Shown piece by piece: positions 59,803 through 64,000 of a stretch of 64,000 bases of DNA. Both the position numbers and the translations under genes were made by a program. The notes under the pieces were generated by a model, which saw only the letters and a program-made list of their open reading frames with translations, was not told the origin of the DNA and made no database searches. Source of the DNA: Verrucomicrobiales bacterium (GTDB taxonomy: Bacteria; Verrucomicrobiota; Verrucomicrobiia; Verrucomicrobiales; DEV007); assembly GCA_016795505.1 (NCBI GenBank), contig JAEUHH010000107.1:41061-105060 (forward strand). The letters are read 5' to 3'. The first letter of the stretch is position 1, and each line of letters opens with the position of its first letter.

Positions 59803-60843
59803 TTACTTGGCAACCTGATTCACCTCACAATCCCCCTCCGCTGGCACCGGAGAACCCGTCTGGTCGACGGGATGAGTGAACAAATACCGCCAGACCGCCT
59901 CGTGGATGAACTTGCCATCGGCATCCTTCACCGCCGCGCCACCGGGCACCGAGGCATTGTGGGCGCGACCGCTGTTTCCGCCGACATCGGCGTTGGTGAT
60001 GAGGCGTCTCGAGTTTTCGAACGGAGCCTTCACCGCATCGACATCGACGAGCGGGCCGAATTCATTCAGCCCGAGCAGCAGCCACGACCGGCAGTAGTGA
60101 TCCGCCGTCCAGCCACCGTCGAGCACGTGGGTAAACCCGAAAAAGCGGTTCGCCGGCGTCGCGGATTTCATTCCCTGCCAGGTCTCCGTGTTGTCGCGCG
60201 GACCCGAGAACATCACGACCCGGTCAACCTTCTGATGAATCGCGAAACGCGCCGAGGTGGTGCTGCCGTGCGAGATGCCGGCCAGAATCACCTTTTCCCA
60301 ATCGAGTTCCCTGCCATCGCGGGCGATGAACTGACCCCAGTCCCCCTCGCGGCTCTCCTTGTCGAGCCACTGAACGAACTGGAAGGCGCGCTCCTTCAGC
60401 CCATCGGGCTGAGGGATCTCGACGATCGGGCTGTGATCCTCGCCCGTGGCGGCCTCGAGCCGGATCTTGCCGAGGGTGTCGCCGTCATTGAGCTGTTCCT
60501 TGGTGAGTTTGGAAAACCAGCGGTTTGCATAGCTGACCTGGATGTAGTGCAACCCATAGCTGTTGACACGCTCGGCCAGGCCACCGTTGTGATCCATCAG
60601 CCAGATCACCAGCTTTCCCCCGGCTTTCACCTTGGGGTCGACGGAGGCGTGCTGCAGATCGCGCGGCTTGCCCTTCTCGTCGGTGAAGACGAAATCGATC
60701 GCCGGATGCTCTTTGGCCCGCGAATCAATCTCGCTGGCCCGTTTGGACCACTCCAGGCGCGTCGTCTCCTGGGCCGGAAGAAACGACGGAGTCATCAGGG
60801 CGGCAAAGCCGGCGACCGCGAACAGGGATGGGATTCGAATCAT
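59803..60843 (-). CDS. Exported alpha/beta-hydrolase-like protein
   Basis: This 346-aa secreted protein starts MIRIPSLFAVAGFAALMTPS with a signal peptide ending near LPAQET. The core has LVIWLMDHNGG, then the nucleophile-elbow-like ILAGISHGSTTSARF and VVMFSGPRDNTETWQ, so it resembles BPSS1187-like or other alpha/beta hydrolases with Ser in GISHGS. The earlier frame to 61038 overlaps the sulfatase gene and is not coding. It follows the sulfatase by 22 bp on the same strand and is probably cotranscribed. Confidence 0.75.
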   Translation of the reverse strand: MIRIPSLFAVAGFAALMTPSFLPAQETTRLEWSKRASEIDSRAKEHPAIDFVFTDEKGKPRDLQHASVDPKVKAGGKLVIWLMDHNGGLAERVNSYGLHYIQVSYANRWFSKLTKEQLNDGDTLGKIRLEAATGEDHSPIVEIPQPDGLKERAFQFVQWLDKESREGDWGQFIARDGRELDWEKVILAGISHGSTTSARFAIHQKVDRVVMFSGPRDNTETWQGMKSATPANRFFGFTHVLDGGWTADHYCRSWLLLGLNEFGPLVDVDAVKAPFENSRRLITNADVGGNSGRAHNASVPGGAAVKDADGKFIHEAVWRYLFTHPVDQTGSPVPAEGDCEVNQVAK

Positions 60844-60865
60844 GAGCGGATGATGGCGCAGAATG

Positions 60866-62404
60866 TCATCGGGCTCCAGCATTCTTGCCCTTCTTTTTCG
60901 CCCTGGCCGCCGGCTTGGGCGGCTCGGGCAGATCGTCCCCGGGCTGGTCGCTGAATCGATACGGATCCTCCAGCCGGCGCATCTCCGACAGCAGCAGCGC
61001 CCGCATCTCCGCCAGTTTTTCCGCATAACGCGGATCATCAGACAAATTCACCTGAGCTGGAGACGGGCGATAACCCGTCAGGGCAGCAACCCCGGGCGCG
61101 TGATGCTCGGAGAGCCATTCTTCGGGATTCCCGGCCAGATTGAACAGTTGCGTGGTGCGGGCTCCGGTCGCCGGGGACTCGTACTGGATCAGTTTCCAGT
61201 CGCCCGCCTTCACACAGCGCATTCCCGGCTTGCCGCCGCCGCTATAGGCGCCGTAGAGCACATCCCGCATCGTTTCCCGGCTGCCTTCCAGAACCGGCCG
61301 GAAACTGACACCCTCGTTCGTCTCCGGCGCTTCGATGGCCGCCAGATCACAGAGCGTGGCCAGCACATCGAGCAGGTAAACATTGCCCTCGGCCCGCGAC
61401 CCCGGCTTCACTCCCGGGCCGGCCACGATCAAGGGCACCCGCCAGGTGTGCTGATAGAGATTCTGCTTGCCCATCAGTCCGTGCCGCCCGATCGACATGC
61501 CGTGATCCGCGGTGTAGATGACGTAGGTGTTGTCCAATTCCCCCATCGCCTTCAGGCGCTCCAGCACACGGCCGATCTGGATGTCGATGTTCTCGCTGCA
61601 CGCATACTCGCGGCCGATCTCGTTGCGAATACTCGCCTCGTCGCGGCGCTTCCACACGCCGCTCACCGCCACCTCGTCGCGTACGCCCAACTCGGTGTTG
61701 TCGAAGGGATGGCCGGGCAGGTAAGCCGCCGGGAGCGCTGGCAGCTTCGCGTTCAGCGCCGGCGGAGCGGATTCGTCGGTGTGATTCACCGCACCATACT
61801 TCGCGAGCAATTCCGGCGTGCCGTCGCGGGTGTCGTGGGGATGGGAAAAGCCGAAGTAGATGAGAAACGGCCGCTCGTCCCGCGCCGTCTCGCGGTCCTT
61901 CAGGTAATCCATCACCCGGTCGCCGTGCCAGCCGCTGCCCGACTCGTGATCGCCGCCCCGCTTGCTGGCATCGTGCCGCACCGCGAACAACTTGTTGGCC
62001 GCCTCGTAGCTGTTGCCCATCTTGCAGGTGCGCATGGTCGCATAGCCAGCCCGGTTGAAGACCGCCGGCAGGGTCTGCTGCTCCAGGGCCGGCGGGCTCG
62101 TCTTTTCGGCCCAGGGCGCCGTGGGCAGGCGCCAGAGCGTGCGTCCGCTCATGATCATGTGCCGCGAGGGCGTGCAGACCGCCCCCATGTTGGCCCCCAT
62201 GTGATAAGCCCCATCGATGACCATGCCGCGGGCGGCCAACTGATCGAGATGCGGCGTGTCGAGGGTCGAGGCGGGATTGTAAACCTTCAGATCCATCGGC
62301 GATTGATCATCGACGAGGATGAACAGGAAATTCGGCCGTTCCCCGGCCAGGCCGGAGCCGGCCGCGAGACAGGCGATTGCCATGAGAAGTCGGAGCAGAT
62401 GCAT
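60866..62404 (-). CDS. Exported sulfatase
   Basis: This 512-aa sulfatase has a signal peptide (MHLLRLLMAIACLAAGSGLA), the metal-binding FLFILVDDQSP, and the active-site motif VCTPSRHMIMSGR with Cys77, which is converted to formylglycine by a maturase. Further family segments are IYTADHGMSIGRHGLMGKQN and HTWRVPLIVAGPG. Such exported enzymes remove sulfate from marine polysaccharides or from iduronate-type sugars; the closest layout is the iduronate-2-sulfatase-like group. The start at 62404 lies 9 bp from a GATC repeat pair; an earlier ATG in the repeat gives no signal peptide at the N-terminus. Confidence 0.92.
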   Translation of the reverse strand: MHLLRLLMAIACLAAGSGLAGERPNFLFILVDDQSPMDLKVYNPASTLDTPHLDQLAARGMVIDGAYHMGANMGAVCTPSRHMIMSGRTLWRLPTAPWAEKTSPPALEQQTLPAVFNRAGYATMRTCKMGNSYEAANKLFAVRHDASKRGGDHESGSGWHGDRVMDYLKDRETARDERPFLIYFGFSHPHDTRDGTPELLAKYGAVNHTDESAPPALNAKLPALPAAYLPGHPFDNTELGVRDEVAVSGVWKRRDEASIRNEIGREYACSENIDIQIGRVLERLKAMGELDNTYVIYTADHGMSIGRHGLMGKQNLYQHTWRVPLIVAGPGVKPGSRAEGNVYLLDVLATLCDLAAIEAPETNEGVSFRPVLEGSRETMRDVLYGAYSGGGKPGMRCVKAGDWKLIQYESPATGARTTQLFNLAGNPEEWLSEHHAPGVAALTGYRPSPAQVNLSDDPRYAEKLAEMRALLLSEMRRLEDPYRFSDQPGDDLPEPPKPAARAKKKGKNAGAR

Positions 62405-62412
62405 GGGTTTTC

Positions 62413-62456
62413 GATCAAACAGGGTTGTATCGCCGATCAAACAGGGTTTCATCGGA
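62413..62456. repeat. 22-bp GATC tandem repeat, two units
   Basis: Two same-orientation units (GATCAAACAGGGTTGTATC then GATCAAACAGGGTTTCATC) fill almost the entire 61-bp gap between the lectin-like gene stop and the sulfatase start. Confidence 0.9.
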
Positions 62457-62465
62457 ATCGGTTGC

Positions 62466-63236
62466 TTACTTTACGCGAAAAATTTTCACATCGTCGATCC
62501 AGACGGTGCTGGGAATCAGGAAGCTGAACCAGCGCTTTATCGGATGGGCGAACCCCTCGGACCGGTGCGAGGTGACGGGCCTGCCATCGATCGTCAGGCG
62601 CATTTGGTCGCCTTCGGTGACGAGGACGAGTTCGTGCCATTCGTCGTCGGACTTCCACGGCACGCTGATCTGCTTCGTCTTGAGGAGGGCATCGAGGTCG
62701 GCGGGGAGCGGCTCCTTGCGGTCGAGGTAGGGCTGGCGGCGGGCGCGGATCGCGAGATCCATTACGCCCGTCTTGTAATCGGCGATGACGAGATTGCTGC
62801 GGTAAAGCATCGCGTAGCAGAGATGGCCGGCGTGGATGCCCTTCGTCTCGCGATCGACAAAGCCGAGCTGGAGCGACTCGTCCTTGTTTTCACCGGGAAA
62901 TCGAAAGCGCACGATGACGCCGCCATCAGTGAAGCCGGCCTCGTGATGGATGTGGGCGGCGTGACCAGCCTCCTTTGATGCGCTCGCGACCTTGAGGATG
63001 CCCTCGTCGAGGTCGGCCATCTTGATCTGCGGGACACGGTCTGCGGTAGCGCTGTTCCAGCCGTTGCCGATGGCCTTGGCGAGATTGCCGTCCTCCTCGC
63101 GCTCGAAGGCGTCGTGAAAGATGAGGGTGCCCTGCTTCGTGAGCCAGGCGCCGTCATCGGCGGCGCAAAGCGGGATTTCGCCGAACAGCAGCAGGGCGCT
63201 CGCCAGCGTCGGAAGGAAGATTTTTGGAGGGATCAT
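62466..63236 (-). CDS. Exported laminin-G/DUF1080-like lectin-fold protein
   Basis: This 256-aa secreted protein has a signal peptide (MIPPKIFLPTLASALLLFGE, cleavage near LCAADD). The mature part is a beta-sandwich of the concanavalin-like type (LIFHDAFEREEDGNLAKAIG, GVIVRFRFPGENKDESLQLG, DEWHELVLVTEGDQMRLTID, WIDDVKIFRVK), similar in layout to 3-keto-disaccharide hydrolase (DUF1080) proteins. No active site can be named. It lies 61 bp upstream of the sulfatase, suggesting a shared polysaccharide substrate. Confidence 0.7.
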   Translation of the reverse strand: MIPPKIFLPTLASALLLFGEIPLCAADDGAWLTKQGTLIFHDAFEREEDGNLAKAIGNGWNSATADRVPQIKMADLDEGILKVASASKEAGHAAHIHHEAGFTDGGVIVRFRFPGENKDESLQLGFVDRETKGIHAGHLCYAMLYRSNLVIADYKTGVMDLAIRARRQPYLDRKEPLPADLDALLKTKQISVPWKSDDEWHELVLVTEGDQMRLTIDGRPVTSHRSEGFAHPIKRWFSFLIPSTVWIDDVKIFRVK

Positions 63237-63249
63237 GGGAAGGGAAAGG

Positions 63250-64000
63250 TCATCGTTTCAACTCGATCCGCAAGTTTCCCGATGGAGACGCGGGCACCTG
63301 CCAGGTGAGGCTCCAGGTGCGGGAGGCGGGATCGTAATCGGCCTGCCAGAAGTCATTCCCATGAACGTTCTGATCGAGTGCTTGGCCATCGACCACGAGC
63401 CGGTGACCCTCGGGTCGCGACAGACCGGAAATCGTCACGGGGATCCAGGCAAGACCGCCCGCGAGGGTGAAGGCGGCTTCATTCATTTCCGCCACGAGAT
63501 GCACCGCGGAGTGCAGCGAGAGCAGCGTGCCCTTCTCGACGGTGACGGTGCGACGATTCCCGGCAGCCTCGCGGTGGACGAGCTTCCACGTGTTGCCATC
63601 GCGCTGGAGCGCCTCGCGCAGGGCGTCGTTGAGACCGTAGTAATCCTCGGCCTGCTGCGGCAGGATGAGGAGCTCGATTACGGCTTCGACGAAATCGCCG
63701 ACTCGCAACGTCGTCACGTCCGGCGGGGGCACGAGATCGGCAGTGGAGGTGTCGGCTCCGCGTGAGTGAGTGCCGCGCTCGACGAGCCAGGGCGCGGCCT
63801 CCTTGCCGCCGAGGCGGGCCTTCCACTCCCGGATGACGAGGCCGCGGTTGGCCCAGGCTCCTTTTTCATCCGGCTTCGATCGGGAAACGGCTTCGTGCAG
63901 GGAAATCCACGGGGTCGCTCCGGTGAGTTCCATCGGCTCGGTGCGGATCGCATCACCGCCCCACTGGGTAGGCCATTCGCGGACGAGACCGTCGGCATTC
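63250..64000 (-). CDS. C-terminal part of a larger protein of unknown family, truncated by the window edge
   Basis: The frame is open to position 64000 with no stop, so the ATG at 63933 is internal and about 249 C-terminal residues are visible. The segment has GDAIRTEPMELTGATPWISL, HSRGADTSTADLVPPPDVTT and a beta-sandwich-like end (PVTISGLSRPEGHRLVVDGQ, WSLTWQVPASPSGNLRIELK). I do not recognise the family; similar pieces end large exported carbohydrate-active proteins in this phylum. It is followed 13 bp later by the lectin-like gene and then the sulfatase, which fits a shared sugar-processing operon. Confidence 0.6.
   Translation of the reverse strand, partial: NADGLVREWPTQWGGDAIRTEPMELTGATPWISLHEAVSRSKPDEKGAWANRGLVIREWKARLGGKEAAPWLVERGTHSRGADTSTADLVPPPDVTTLRVGDFVEAVIELLILPQQAEDYYGLNDALREALQRDGNTWKLVHREAAGNRRTVTVEKGTLLSLHSAVHLVAEMNEAAFTLAGGLAWIPVTISGLSRPEGHRLVVDGQALDQNVHGNDFWQADYDPASRTWSLTWQVPASPSGNLRIELKR

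Overview
The window looks like chromosomal DNA of a GC-rich, Gram-negative member of the Verrucomicrobiota or a close PVC relative. This is inferred from gene content: many Tat-exported amidohydrolases and esterases, a sulfatase, LptF/LptG, an omptin-type outer-membrane protease, a BlaR1/secretin hybrid protein and few Shine-Dalgarno sites. No ribosomal RNA gene or species marker is present.

Layout. 1-8.8 kb holds a truncated lipase, a nucleotide-biosynthesis operon on the minus strand (purD-pyrR-pyrB-pyrC), glpK, and two Tat-exported proteins. At 8.9 kb there is a tRNA-Tyr with an encoded CCA end. It is followed by a minus-strand type I restriction-modification locus (9.2-17.2 kb) in which hsdR, hsdS and hsdM are separated by a GxxExxY nuclease-like gene, a RAYT/IS200-type transposase with its palindromes, and a zeta-like kinase plus small partner. 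17.4-21.6 kb is repeat-rich and carries a fibronectin-III protein, a collagen-like protein and an exported hydrolase. 21.7-30.3 kb has a CehA-type phosphoesterase, an L,D-transpeptidase, an RNA polymerase sigma factor, a GAF protein coupled to a cytoplasmic subtilase, an exported esterase and a VapBC pair.

30.3-45.5 kb carries DinG helicase, omptin, LptF/G, several lipoproteins, two amidohydrolases, an orphan sugar-binding lipoprotein, a second PIN toxin-antitoxin pair, an SPFH/ribbon-helix-helix pair, and an ECF sigma / membrane anti-sigma-like / Spy-like module with a clear terminator. 45.6-57.1 kb holds a YHYH protein, hemolysin III, a response regulator, a RimK pair, RecQ, an AAA ATPase, an O-methyltransferase and a TIM-barrel isomerase. 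57.1-64 kb has a BlaI/BlaR1 regulatory pair with two obvious operators, then an exported hydrolase, a sulfatase, a lectin-like protein and a truncated gene.

The most striking noncoding signal is a family of 22-bp tandem units. Each has a near-palindromic 19-bp core bounded by GATC (GATCAAACAGGGTCTGATC or its reverse complement) plus a 3-bp spacer. It occurs at eight intergenic loci in arrays of two to eight units. Other repeat families are RAYT-linked REP-like palindromes, a 32/33-bp array grown from one of these palindromes, a 233-bp nested inverted repeat, 41-bp tandem repeats upstream of hsdR, a 70-bp direct repeat, and octamer-triplet repeats that bound the GxxExxY gene. Several predicted -10 boxes lie only 7-15 bp upstream of start codons, suggesting leaderless or very short-leader mRNAs.
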